Of a stretch of 38,190 nucleotides of DNA, positions 20,701-29,093 are shown piece by piece. The notes beneath the pieces are model-generated. The model was not told where the DNA came from. It saw only the letters and a list, made by a program, of their open reading frames with translations, and ran no database searches. This DNA is from Polyangiaceae bacterium. GTDB taxonomy: Bacteria; Myxococcota_A; Polyangia; Polyangiales; Polyangiaceae. A program made the position numbers and the translations under genes. The number at the start of each line of letters is the position of its first letter. Within the stretch, counting starts at the first letter, position 1. Location of the stretch: positions 1 to 38,190 of the forward strand of contig JALHPN010000071.1 of assembly GCA_022842465.1 (NCBI GenBank), given 5' to 3'.

Positions 20701-22778
20701 TGAGCGCCGCGCCCAGCCTGCCGATCCGAGGCGTCGCGTGCGACACGGTCCCCGTCGAAGAGCGGGCGGTGAACCTCGTCGATCGCGAGTGGCTCGTCGC
20801 GAACGGCCTCGGCGGCTACGCCTCCGGCTCCGTCGCCGGGGTGCCGACCCGTCGCTTCCACGGCCTGCTCGTGGCCGCGCTGGCCGCGCCTCTCGGCCGC
20901 GTGATGATGATGAATCACCTCGGCGAGGAGCTACGTCTACCCAGCGGGCGCGTCGTTTCGCTCGGCGGCTACCAGCGCGACGACGGCACCCTCGAGGTCG
21001 GCCTCGCGCCGGTGCTCCGCGACTTTCGACTGGAAGCGGGCCTCCCCGTGTGGACGTTCGAGCTCGGGGAGCGCGAGGGCCCGTGGGTCGTCGAGAAGCG
21101 CCTCTTCCTCGTGCACGCGCAGAACACCGTGCACGTCGGCTATCGGCTCGTCGCCGGCGAGGGGACGCTGCGACTGAAGCTTAGGCCGTCGGTCCACTTC
21201 CGTCCGCACGAGGCCCCCGTCACCGGGCCGGACGCGAAGGACTACAGCCTCCACGCCGCCTGCGGGCGTTACGAGATCGTCGGGCCGGCGGGCTTCCCTC
21301 CCCTCCACCTCCGCCTCTACGGCGCCCGGGCGGCGTTCACGGTGGACGACAGCCCGGTCCACGACGTCCTCTACCGGATCGAGGCGAGTCGAGGTTACGA
21401 CCACCGAGGGCGGCTCTGGAGCCCCGGGTTCTTCCGCGCGAGCTTGCGCGGGGGCGAGGACATCACCCTCGTCGCCTCCACGGAGGACTGGGCGACGATG
21501 GACGCGCTCTCGCCGGACGAGGCCTGGCAAGCCGAGCGCGCGCGGCGCGAGCGCCTCCTCGCTCGGGCCGCCGAATCGGCGCACACGCCGACCACGCGCG
21601 AGCTCGTGCTCGCGGCCGACGCGTTCCTCGTCACCCCGTCGAGTCGCCTCGAGGACGCGGCGCGCGCGCAAGCAGCGGGGGACGAGGTCCGCAGCGTCAT
21701 CGCCGGATACCACTGGTTCACGGACTGGGGCCGCGACACGATGATCAGCCTCGAGGGCCTCACGCTGACGACGGGCCGGCACGAGGAGGCGGGCTACATC
21801 CTTCGGACGTTCGCGAAGTACGTGCGAGACGGCCTCATCCCGAACTTGTTCCCCGAAGGCCAGTGCGCCGGGCTCTACCACACGGCGGACGCGACCCTCT
21901 GGTTCTTCCATGCCCTCGATCGCTACGTGAAGGCGACAGGCGATCGCCTGACGCTCCAGCAGCTCCTCCCGGTCCTGCGCGGCATCGTGGAGGCGCACGT
22001 CGCGGGAACGCGCTTCGGCATCGGCGTCGATCCGGCGGACGGCCTCCTCCGCCAGGGCGCCGAGGGCTACCAGCTCACGTGGATGGACGCGAAGGTCGAC
22101 GGCTGGGTCGTCACTCCGCGACGCGGCAAGGCCGTGGAGGTCAACGCGCTCTGGTACAACGCGCTACGCCTCCTCGCGTCGTGGCTCCGCGAGGAGGACG
22201 GCGAGCAGGCGGCGCGCCCGGTCGAGGAGGCCGCGGCGCGCACCCGCGCGTCCTTCGGCGAGCGCTTCTGGTACGCGCAAGGCGACCATCTCTACGACGT
22301 CGTCGACGGTCCGGACGGAGACGACGCCGCCCTGCGGCCGAACCAGATCTTTGCGGTGGCGCTCACGCATCCCGTGCTCGAAGAGGTGCGCTGGCGCCCC
22401 GTGGTCGAGGTCGTGCGCCGCGAGCTCGTCACGCCGGTCGGGCTCCGCTCCCTCGCGCGGAGCCATCCCGACTACAAGGCGCGCTACGACGGCGACCTCC
22501 GCGCGCGCGACGCCGCCTACCACCAGGGCACCGTCTGGTCGTGGCTCATCGGTCCCTTCGTCGATGCCTGGCTCCGGGTCCACCCTGGGCGGACGGCCGA
22601 GGCCGCGGAATTCCTGTCGGGGTTCGAGCCGCATCTCTCCGAGGCGTGCATCGGCTCGGTGAGCGAGGTCTTCGACGCGGAGTCGCCGTACCTCGCGCGA
22701 GGATGCGCGGCGCAGGCATGGGGCGTCGCGGAGCTCCTCCGTGTCCTCGCGAAGACATCTCGGCACGAAAGAGCGTAA
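20700..22778 (+). CDS. Glycogen-debranching enzyme (amylo-alpha-1,6-glucosidase family)
   Basis: The 692-residue protein has the two-domain build of bacterial glycogen debranching enzymes: an N-terminal beta-rich domain (EWLVANGLGGYASGSVAGVPTRRFHGLLVAA, residues about 28-58) and a C-terminal six-hairpin glucosidase barrel (about 310-690) with GYHWFTDWGRDTMISLEGL, NLFPEG, YHTADATLWFFHAL, LTWMDAKVDGWVVTPRRGKAVEVNALWYN and YHQGTVWSWLIGPF. Acidic residues in the WGRD and LTWMDAK motifs are the expected active-site positions. The enzyme removes alpha-1,6 branches, supplying linear chains to the TreZ pathway. ATG 20700 shares one base with the treZ stop (TGATG), and GAGGAGC precedes it. Confidence 0.9.
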   Translation: MSAAPSLPIRGVACDTVPVEERAVNLVDREWLVANGLGGYASGSVAGVPTRRFHGLLVAALAAPLGRVMMMNHLGEELRLPSGRVVSLGGYQRDDGTLEVGLAPVLRDFRLEAGLPVWTFELGEREGPWVVEKRLFLVHAQNTVHVGYRLVAGEGTLRLKLRPSVHFRPHEAPVTGPDAKDYSLHAACGRYEIVGPAGFPPLHLRLYGARAAFTVDDSPVHDVLYRIEASRGYDHRGRLWSPGFFRASLRGGEDITLVASTEDWATMDALSPDEAWQAERARRERLLARAAESAHTPTTRELVLAADAFLVTPSSRLEDAARAQAAGDEVRSVIAGYHWFTDWGRDTMISLEGLTLTTGRHEEAGYILRTFAKYVRDGLIPNLFPEGQCAGLYHTADATLWFFHALDRYVKATGDRLTLQQLLPVLRGIVEAHVAGTRFGIGVDPADGLLRQGAEGYQLTWMDAKVDGWVVTPRRGKAVEVNALWYNALRLLASWLREEDGEQAARPVEEAAARTRASFGERFWYAQGDHLYDVVDGPDGDDAALRPNQIFAVALTHPVLEEVRWRPVVEVVRRELVTPVGLRSLARSHPDYKARYDGDLRARDAAYHQGTVWSWLIGPFVDAWLRVHPGRTAEAAEFLSGFEPHLSEACIGSVSEVFDAESPYLARGCAAQAWGVAELLRVLAKTSRHERA

Positions 22779-22787
22779 GCTCCGGGC
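22776..22787 (+). promoter_or_regulatory. Leaderless-type promoter, TAAGCT 6 bases before ATG
   Basis: TAAGCT at 22776-22781, six bases before ATG 22788. The TAA is also the stop codon of the debranching gene, as in the radical SAM/zinc-ribbon junction. Confidence 0.5.
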
Positions 22788-23183
22788 ATGAACGGATCAG
22801 GGCACGGCTCGGGACCCAAGGACGCAGAGCTCTGCGGCGTCTGCGGCGGCGATGGGCGGCTCGAGAACGCCTGGGGTCAGGTGACGAAGTGTCCGAGCTG
22901 TCACGGCAACGGCCGGCGGCGCGAGGACACCGGCTTCCACGACGTGACGAAGACGAAGCCGTCCCACCACCAGCAGTCGAACCGCGCCCCGGTCGTCGAG
23001 AAGCAGATCTGGCCGTCGACGCCGACGGGCGATCAGCTCGCGAAGGAGATCCGCGACGCGACGGGGCTCTCCGCGGACAAGAAGGCCCAGCTCACGCGCG
23101 AGATCATCGAGTACGAGGCGAGCCACGGCCAGTGCACGAAGACGTTCCTGACGAAGATCCGAAAGCAGCTCCGCGCGAGCTGA
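22788..23183 (+). CDS. Small DnaJ-type zinc-finger protein
   Basis: This 131-residue soluble protein has two C-x2-C-x-G-x-G units near its start, CGVCGGDGR (about residue 16) and CPSCHGNGR (about residue 35). These match half of the DnaJ zinc-finger domain and should bind one zinc ion. No J-domain is present. The rest is a charged, helix-rich region (GDQLAKEIRDATGLSADKKAQLTREIIEYEASHGQCTKTFLTKIRKQL). Such proteins are often labelled DnaJ-like without known function. The ATG lies nine bases after the debranching stop but has its own -10-like hexamer, so co-transcription is not certain. Confidence 0.8.
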   Translation: MNGSGHGSGPKDAELCGVCGGDGRLENAWGQVTKCPSCHGNGRRREDTGFHDVTKTKPSHHQQSNRAPVVEKQIWPSTPTGDQLAKEIRDATGLSADKKAQLTREIIEYEASHGQCTKTFLTKIRKQLRAS

Positions 23184-23184
23184 C

Positions 23185-23214
23185 GGGCGCGACCGACGCG
23201 CTATCCTCGCGCGC
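23185..23214 (+). promoter_or_regulatory. Promoter of Spx/ArsC-like gene: GCTGAC, N17, TATCCT, N7, GTG
   Basis: TATCCT at 23202-23207 lies seven bases before GTG 23215 and has the GCGCTAnnnT context. A GCTGAC element, close to the -35 consensus, lies 17 bases upstream of it, where it overlaps the stop codon of the previous gene. The 17-base spacing is what a housekeeping sigma factor expects. The coordinates of the -35 element are approximate by a few bases. Confidence 0.55.
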
Positions 23215-23586
23215 GTGAACGACCGCCCGCTCGTCCTCTCGTATGCTGGCTGCTCCACGTGCAAGCGCGCCCTCCGGTGGTTTCTGGAGCATGGCATCGA
23301 CGTCTCCGTCCGCCCGATCGCCCTCGAGCCGCCGACCGCGACCGAGCTCGCGCGATGGGTGCCCGCGAGCGGGCGCTCCGTCCGGAAGTGGCTCAACACG
23401 AGCGGCGCGAGCTATCGCGGCCTCGGCAAGCCTAGGGTCGACGCCGCGAGCGACGCCGAGCTCCTCACGTGGCTCACGCGTGACGGCAAGCTCGTGAAGC
23501 GGCCCGTCGTGATCACGTCGGACCGAGTCCTCGTCGGCTTCGACGAGGACGCGTACGCGCGCGCGTTCTCCGCTCGGTGTCAGTGA
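23215..23586 (+). CDS. Spx/ArsC-family thioredoxin-fold protein
   Basis: The 123-residue protein is of the ArsC/Spx thioredoxin-like family. It has a C-x-x-C site near residue 13 (GCSTCKRALRWFLEHGI), and the C-terminal half follows the Spx/MgsR pattern: RKWLNTSGASYRGLGKPRVDAASDAELLTWLTRDGKLVKRPVVITSDRVLVGFDEDAY. In Spx this module is redox-sensing and contacts RNA polymerase; in ArsC it reduces arsenate. The presence of a C-x-x-C fits a redox role better, but I cannot choose. The start GTG 23215 has the -10-like TATCCT seven bases upstream. The gene overlaps the convergent CvfB-like gene by seven bases. Confidence 0.85.
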   Translation: MNDRPLVLSYAGCSTCKRALRWFLEHGIDVSVRPIALEPPTATELARWVPASGRSVRKWLNTSGASYRGLGKPRVDAASDAELLTWLTRDGKLVKRPVVITSDRVLVGFDEDAYARAFSARCQ

Positions 23587-24449
23587 GAGCGGCGCGCCGG
23601 AGCCGGCTCGCGCGGCGCGAGGCAGCCGTCCTCGCCGATGTCGACCGCACCTGACCGGAGGAGCCCGCCGACGGCGCGCTTGAACGCCTTCTTGCTCAGG
23701 CCGAAGGCTTCCCGGATCTCGTCGGGGCTCGCGTGGTCGCCGATGCGCATCCCGCCGCGGACCGCGGCGAGGATCGCCTCCGCGTCCTTGTCTCGCTCGA
23801 GATGGGCGTGGCCGCGCAGCGAGAGCTCGACGCGACCGTCGGGCAGTACACGCGCGACGCGGAAGCGGCCCGCTTCTCCCCGGACGAGCGTGCTCGGCTC
23901 GCTCTTCGGGACGAGCCCGACCCACGAGCGCTCGACGATGACGAACACACCGATCTCGGGATCCTTCCGCCACGCCTCGCCGAGGACCCACTCGTCCCGC
24001 GCGAGATCGGCGGGAGTCGTGAGGAGCAGCTCGCTCACGCGCATCGTCCCGGCGAGGCGCCCCGTCGAGTCGACGTAGAGGCCGATCGGTTCGCGGTCGC
24101 CGACGCGGAGCTCGCGCGTCTGCTCGGCGAAGGGAACGAGGAGATCCTTCTGGAGCCCCCAGGCGACGAACGCGCCGATGCGCGTCACGGCCGTCACCTC
24201 GAGGAAGGTGACCTCGGAGACCTCGAGGGCCGGCGCTCGCGTGGTGGCCACCGGGCGATCCTCCGAGTCGAGGTAGACGAAGACCTCGAGCTCGTCGGAG
24301 ACGGCGCATCCGTCCGGGAGCTCGACCGCGGGGACGAGGATCGCGAGGCCGCCCTCCGGCTCGTCCGGCGGCGCGACGTAGGCGCCAGGAGGCCCGAGCC
24401 GGACCACGCGCATGGGCGTGACACGACCGAGGAGATCGCCGAGATCCAT
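23580..24449 (-). CDS. CvfB-like S1 RNA-binding protein
   Basis: This 289-residue protein has consecutive S1/OB-type beta-barrels over residues about 1-215 (LEVTAVTRIGAFVAWGLQKDLLVPFAEQ is the core S1 signature of the CvfB family; IGVFVIVERSWVGLVPKSEPS is a second) and a C-terminal winged-helix domain (ASPDEIREAFGLSKKAFKRAVGGLLRSGAV) that ends at residue 289. CvfB proteins bind RNA and affect virulence or stress genes in other bacteria; the target here is unknown. The ATG at 24449 is chosen; a GTG at 24476 overlapping the upstream stop (GTGA) is possible. It follows the tandem secreted-protein genes on the same strand. Confidence 0.85.
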   Translation of the reverse strand: MDLGDLLGRVTPMRVVRLGPPGAYVAPPDEPEGGLAILVPAVELPDGCAVSDELEVFVYLDSEDRPVATTRAPALEVSEVTFLEVTAVTRIGAFVAWGLQKDLLVPFAEQTRELRVGDREPIGLYVDSTGRLAGTMRVSELLLTTPADLARDEWVLGEAWRKDPEIGVFVIVERSWVGLVPKSEPSTLVRGEAGRFRVARVLPDGRVELSLRGHAHLERDKDAEAILAAVRGGMRIGDHASPDEIREAFGLSKKAFKRAVGGLLRSGAVDIGEDGCLAPREPAPARRSH

Positions 24450-24472
24450 CCGCTGGGTGGCGTTCGACTTCG

Positions 24473-25495
24473 TCACTTCGCGGGGCGCGCGACGGCCTCG
24501 ACGCCCTGCGGCGGGGGCGGGCCGAGCAGCTCCTCGTCGGTCATCTTGGTGAAGCGCTCGATCGCCGCGCCCTGGAGCACGACGTCGCGCACGAAGACGC
24601 GCCCGTTCTCGCGCACGACGCGCTTCTCGACCAGACCGCCGCCCTCGTCGGGACCGACGGGGATCCCGACGACCTCCACCTTGTCGTTCGCCGCGTGGAT
24701 CATGTTGTAGGTCATGTTCCGGCCGTCCTTCGACCGTGCGATGCCGAGCACGTCGAAGAGCTTCTTGCCCATCGGCACCTTCGTCGACACGCCGCCCTTC
24801 ACGGCGGCGCCCGCGGCGGCTCGTCGGACCTCGGCCTGCGGGATCGGGCGGAGCGTGTTCGTGCCGTCCTCGCCCGGCGCGACCTCGATGTTCCCGATGA
24901 AGTCCATGCACGCGTGGCCGCACGCCGAGGCCCAGAGCGAGTCGGCCGGTGCGGCGCGATGCGTGAACCACTGCCGGACGTGCTGCGACTCGGCATCGCT
25001 CAACGTGATGACCATCGCCGGGGCCCCCGGCCCCGACTTCTCGTGGTCCTGGCTGAACCAGCCCTTCGTCGGACGCGCCCAGAGGTGGTAGGTCTTGTCG
25101 ACCACCGGCATCAGGTGGTTGTCCTTGTCCTTCAGCTTGAGCATCAGCCGGCCCGGGCCGGAGCTGAAGGTCTCCTCGAACGACTTCCAGTTCGCGGTCG
25201 TGACAGGCACGAAGAGGCGCTTCACGCGACGGTCGGGCGGACCGACCTCGATCTCGCGAACGGGAAGGTTTCGCTCCTTCGCCCACGCGAGCGCCGCCGC
25301 CTTCACCGGACTCGGCGGAGGAGCGACGACCTGCGCGGCGCCCTTCAGAGGAGCCGCGGCGTGGCCCGCGGCGCGAGGCGCGGCGGGTTGGACGCGCGCC
25401 GCGACGCGTGGCGGCGGCTCGGCGAACGCGGCCGTCGACACCGTCGTGAGGAGGCAGAAGGCGGCGGCCGGAGCCAGGCGGATGGCGAAGGTCAT
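24473..25495 (-). CDS. Secreted protein of unknown function, tandem copy A
   Basis: I do not recognise the 340-residue product. It has a Sec signal peptide (MTFAIRLAPAAAFCLLTTVSTAAFA), a Pro/Ala-rich linker to about residue 65, then a globular domain: AWAKERNLPVREIEVGPPDRRVKRLFVPVTT, TYHLWARPTKGWF, a conserved CGHACMDFIGNIEV segment (two Cys, one His) and KKLFDVLGIARSKDGRNMTYNMIHAANDKVEVVGIPVG. The Cys/His segment could form a disulfide or metal site; no catalytic triad is visible. It is about 10 bases downstream of a nearly identical paralogue. The strong conservation of the whole protein between copies suggests recent duplication or gene conversion. Confidence 0.8.
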   Translation of the reverse strand: MTFAIRLAPAAAFCLLTTVSTAAFAEPPPRVAARVQPAAPRAAGHAAAPLKGAAQVVAPPPSPVKAAALAWAKERNLPVREIEVGPPDRRVKRLFVPVTTANWKSFEETFSSGPGRLMLKLKDKDNHLMPVVDKTYHLWARPTKGWFSQDHEKSGPGAPAMVITLSDAESQHVRQWFTHRAAPADSLWASACGHACMDFIGNIEVAPGEDGTNTLRPIPQAEVRRAAAGAAVKGGVSTKVPMGKKLFDVLGIARSKDGRNMTYNMIHAANDKVEVVGIPVGPDEGGGLVEKRVVRENGRVFVRDVVLQGAAIERFTKMTDEELLGPPPPQGVEAVARPAK

Positions 25496-25505
25496 CGAGG
25501 CTTCG

Positions 25506-26543
25506 TCACTTCGCCGGGCGCGCGACGCCCTCGACGCCCTGCGGCGGGGCGGGACCGAGCAGCTCCTCGTCGGTCATCTTGGTGAAGCGCTCGATCGCCG
25601 CGCCGGGGAGCACGACGTCGCGCACGAAGACGCGGCCGTTCTCGCGGATGACGCGCTTCTCGACCTGACCGCCGCCTTCGTCGGGACCGACGGGGATCCC
25701 GACGACCTCCACCTTGTCGTTCGCCGCGTGAATCATGTTGTAGGTCATGTTCCGGCCGTCCTTCGACCGCGCGATGCCGAGCACGTCGAAGAGCTTCTTG
25801 CCCATCGGAACCTTCGTCGACACGCCGCCCTTCACGCCGTGGTTGCCGGCCGCCGCCTGGTTGACCTCGGCCTGGGGGATCGGGCGGAGCGTGTTGGCGC
25901 CGTCCGCGCCGGGCGCGACCTCGATGTTCCCGATGAAGTCCATGCAGCCGTGGCCGCACTGCATGCCCCAGAGCGCGTCGGCAGGCGCCGCGCGATGCGT
26001 GAACCACTGCCGGACGTGCTGCGTCTCGGCGTCGTTCAGCGTGATCACCATCGCCGGCGCGCGCGGCCCGGAGCGCTCGTGGCCCTCGTCGTAGTAGCCC
26101 TTCGTCGGACGCGCCCAGAGGTGGTAGGTCTTGTCGACCACCGGCATGAGGTGGTTGTCGTTGTCCTTCAGCTTCAGCATCAGACGGCCCGGGCCGGCGC
26201 TGAAGGTCTCCTCGAACGACTTCCAGTTCTCCGTCGTCACGGGCACGAAGAGGCGCTTCACGCGACGGTCGGGCGGGCCGACCTCGATCTCGCGGACGGG
26301 AAGGTTCCGCTCCTTCGCCCACGCGAGCGCCGCCGCCTTCACCGGACTCGGCGGAGGAGCGACGACCTGCGCGGCGCCCTTCGCAGGAGCGGCGGCGTGG
26401 CCCGCGGCGCGAGGCGCGGCGGGTTGGACGCGCACGGCGACGCGTGGTGCCGCGGGGACGTGTTGCTGCGCGAAGGCAGCCGTCGTCACCGTCGTGAGGA
26501 GGCAGAAGGCGGCGGCCGGAGCCAGGCGGATGGCGAGCGTCAT
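25506..26543 (-). CDS. Secreted protein of unknown function, tandem copy B
   Basis: The 345-residue paralogue of the protein at 24473-25495. The signal peptide (MTLAIRLAPAAAFCLLTTVTTAAFAQ) and the C-terminal half are almost identical, also at the DNA level. Differences cluster in a few places: WFSQDHEKSGPG versus YYDEGHERSGPR, CGHACMDF versus CGHGCMDF, and RRAAAGAAVKGG versus NQAAAGNHGVKGG. The ATG at 26543 has AAGGAT just upstream, so this copy is the first gene of the group B, A, CvfB-like. Function unknown. Confidence 0.8.
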   Translation of the reverse strand: MTLAIRLAPAAAFCLLTTVTTAAFAQQHVPAAPRVAVRVQPAAPRAAGHAAAPAKGAAQVVAPPPSPVKAAALAWAKERNLPVREIEVGPPDRRVKRLFVPVTTENWKSFEETFSAGPGRLMLKLKDNDNHLMPVVDKTYHLWARPTKGYYDEGHERSGPRAPAMVITLNDAETQHVRQWFTHRAAPADALWGMQCGHGCMDFIGNIEVAPGADGANTLRPIPQAEVNQAAAGNHGVKGGVSTKVPMGKKLFDVLGIARSKDGRNMTYNMIHAANDKVEVVGIPVGPDEGGGQVEKRVIRENGRVFVRDVVLPGAAIERFTKMTDEELLGPAPPQGVEGVARPAK

Positions 26544-26718
26544 CGGATCCTTGTCGGGAGGTCGAGCCCACATGCACCCACAATGCCGGCCAGCGGGCCG
26601 GTGCGCTCGCCCGGATCCCTCGAAGAATCCGCAGGCTGTGCGAGGCGGCGGAGACGCGCGATGGGTCCTCGACGACCCTTCCCTGGATCGTCGGCTCACC
26701 AGGAGCCCTCGGAGCGCC

Positions 26719-28986
26719 CTACTCCGCGGCGCGACCGAGGACGGACGCGACGGGATCGGCTGCGCGCATCTCGGCCAGCGCGGTGAGGAACGAGAGCGTC
26801 GACTCCGCTCCCTGGTTCTCGTTCATCCGATCGACGTGGATCCCGTCGCGGCAGCCGCCCGTCCGCGCGTCGTAGACCTGCTGCTCGAGGACGTTCTGGC
26901 CGAGAAACCACTGGAACGCGCGACGCGCCCGATCGAGCCAGCGCGTGTGCCCGGTCACGCGGTACGCATCGAGACAGGCCGAGACCATCGCGCACGCCTC
27001 GACCGGCTGCTGATCGAAGTCGGCGCGCGCCTCGCCGCGCACGTGGAAGCCGTTCGTCCCTACGGGAGCGAACCGCCCGTCGGCGGCGACGTGCTGGCCC
27101 ACGAGCCAGTCGAGCGAGCGCTCGGCGATCTGCGCCATCTCGACGTCACCCATGCGCGCGGCCGACACGAGGAGGGCCTGGGAGAGGCGCGCGTTGCAGT
27201 ACGTGAGGCGGTCCTCGAACCACGGCCACTCGGCGGTGCGCGTCTCGCCGAACCGCCCCACGAGCTTCGCCGCGAGGGCGGCTCTGACCGCGCCGACGGT
27301 GCTGTCGCCCTCGAACGAGCGGAGGTACTCGTCGATCCCGAGGAGCGTGTACGCCCACGCGCGGGGGCTCGTGAGCTCCCTCGTCGCCGGGAGCGCTCCG
27401 TGGAAGATCCGCGCGGCGAGACCGCGCCTCCCCGGGTCGGCCGTCCGCCCGATCACAGCGCCCAGCGCCCACACTGCGCGGCCGTGGCTGTCGTCGGAGC
27501 CAGGCCCCTCGTGCCACACCCTCGCGTAGGTGAGAAAGTTCGAGAAGCGGCCGCTCCCCTCGTCGAAGGCGTGGTTCACGAAGGCGAGGTAACGCGTCGC
27601 GAGCGAGCGGACCTCGTCCGGCGCGACGGTGCCCGCCTCCTCCACGTGCGTCACGAGGAGGAGCGCGCGGGCGTTGTCGTCCAGGCAGTAGCCGTCGCTG
27701 TAGCGTGGGATGTCGAACGTCGCGTGCTGGAGGATCCCGGTGTCGTCGGTCATGAGGCGCACGTGCGCGAGGTCCAGCTCGGGGAGCTCCGCCCGACGCT
27801 TCGCCAGCGTCTTCGTCCGAGCCGCCACGCCAGCGCGACGTCGCTCCTCGTGCGTCCGCTCTGCGCGCTCGAACGACTCGACGTAGCGACGAGCCACGAG
27901 CGGCCAGCTCATCGATCGCCCGAAGGCAGCGGCGCGCTGCTGGAGCTCCTTGCGCTTGCCGGGGTCGTCGAGGAGCGCGTTCACCTCGGCTCCGATCCGC
28001 GCGGAGTCACGCCACGGGACGAGGATGCCGCGACCGTCACCGAGCAGCTCGCGCGCGTAGCGGTACGGGGTGGAGAGGACCGCCTTCCCGCACCCGACCG
28101 CGTATGCGAGCGTCCCCGAGGTGCTCTGCTCCTCCTTCAGGTACGGCGTCACGTAGAGATCCGCCGCCCCGAGGAACTCGACGAGCTCCTCGTGGCTGAC
28201 GAACCGGTTGTGGAAGATGACGCTCCCCTCGACGCCGAGGCGCTCGGCGCGCGTCTGGAGCATCTGGCGGTAGGCCTCGCCGTGCTCTTGCTTGACGTGG
28301 GGGTGGGTGGCGCCGAGGACGATGTAGACGGTGTCCGGATGGCGCGCGAGGATCGCCGGCATCGCGTCGATCACGTACTCGATGCCCTTGTCGGGCGAGA
28401 GGAGCCCGAAGGTGAGGATCACGGAGCCGCCGGAGGCGATGCCGCTCCGCTTGCTCGGGCGGTCCGGCGCGACGGGGATCCCGTGCGGGATGACGTCGAT
28501 CTTCGCCGGATCGACGCCGTGCACCTCGCGGAGGAGTCGTGCACCGTCGTCGCTCATCACGACGACGCGCTCGGAGAGGCCGACGACCGCGTCCATCACG
28601 GCGCGCTGCACCGGGTCCGGCGCCGCGAGGATCGTGTGCAGCGTCGTCACGACCGGGACCGTGAGCGCGCGTAGGAGCTCGAGCACGTGGCCGCCGGCCT
28701 TGCCGCCGAAAATCCCGTACTCGTGCTGCAGCGACACGACGTCGACCGAGCTCAGTTCGAGGAAATCGGCAGCTCTTCGGTACGCCGCGACGTCCCCCTG
28801 CGGGATCTCGAAGCGCACGCGCGGCGGGTAGGCGTGCTCTGCGCCGACGTCGTTCATCGCGAGCACGAAGCTCTCGAGCTCGGGCACCTCGCGCTCGATC
28901 GCGTCGAAGAGGTCGGTCGTGAAGGTCGCAATGCCGCAGTGCCGCGGGAGGTGATTGCCGAGCATCGCGAGGGTGCGGATCGTCAC
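26719..28986 (-). CDS. GT4 glycosyltransferase fused to a putative (alpha/alpha)-barrel glycosidase domain
   Basis: The 755-residue protein has an N-terminal GT-B fold glycosyltransferase of family GT4 type (residues about 1-385): CGIATFTTDLFDAI at the start, VDVVSLQHEYGIFGG, TLHTIL, VIPHGI, the nucleotide-binding motif LLSPDKGIEYVI and the E-x7-E-like region YLKEEQSTSGTLAYAVGCGKAVLST. The C-terminal 350 residues look like a helical six-hairpin domain: YSDGYCLDDNARALLLV, RFSNFLTYARVWHEGPGSDDSHGRAVWALG, WPWFEDRLTYCNARLSQALL, FDQQPVEACAMVSACLDAY and NENQGAESTLSFL. Such a fusion could build and trim the same glycan. It faces the GH130-GH13-GT4-GH130 run across 107 bases, so the two units probably share a pathway. 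GTG 28986 is the only reasonable start. Confidence 0.85.
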   Translation of the reverse strand: MTIRTLAMLGNHLPRHCGIATFTTDLFDAIEREVPELESFVLAMNDVGAEHAYPPRVRFEIPQGDVAAYRRAADFLELSSVDVVSLQHEYGIFGGKAGGHVLELLRALTVPVVTTLHTILAAPDPVQRAVMDAVVGLSERVVVMSDDGARLLREVHGVDPAKIDVIPHGIPVAPDRPSKRSGIASGGSVILTFGLLSPDKGIEYVIDAMPAILARHPDTVYIVLGATHPHVKQEHGEAYRQMLQTRAERLGVEGSVIFHNRFVSHEELVEFLGAADLYVTPYLKEEQSTSGTLAYAVGCGKAVLSTPYRYARELLGDGRGILVPWRDSARIGAEVNALLDDPGKRKELQQRAAAFGRSMSWPLVARRYVESFERAERTHEERRRAGVAARTKTLAKRRAELPELDLAHVRLMTDDTGILQHATFDIPRYSDGYCLDDNARALLLVTHVEEAGTVAPDEVRSLATRYLAFVNHAFDEGSGRFSNFLTYARVWHEGPGSDDSHGRAVWALGAVIGRTADPGRRGLAARIFHGALPATRELTSPRAWAYTLLGIDEYLRSFEGDSTVGAVRAALAAKLVGRFGETRTAEWPWFEDRLTYCNARLSQALLVSAARMGDVEMAQIAERSLDWLVGQHVAADGRFAPVGTNGFHVRGEARADFDQQPVEACAMVSACLDAYRVTGHTRWLDRARRAFQWFLGQNVLEQQVYDARTGGCRDGIHVDRMNENQGAESTLSFLTALAEMRAADPVASVLGRAAE

Positions 28987-29093
28987 GTGGCGTCACCATG
29001 CGCCCCCATCGACGCGAGCGCAAGGTGAGCGTCTCCGCGAACGCGCTGTCCCGCGCGCGCGTTCGATGCCATACGAGGACGTGGGGGGTGCGC

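Noticed and set aside
24450..25286. Extended start for the CvfB-like protein reaching far into the tandem gene
   Set aside because: That stretch is the shadow of the secreted-protein gene in another frame; the S1 domain begins right after 24449.
28987..29093. Operator or palindrome between the divergent GT fusion and GH130 genes
   Set aside because: No convincing inverted repeat or -10 was found by eye in the 107 bases.
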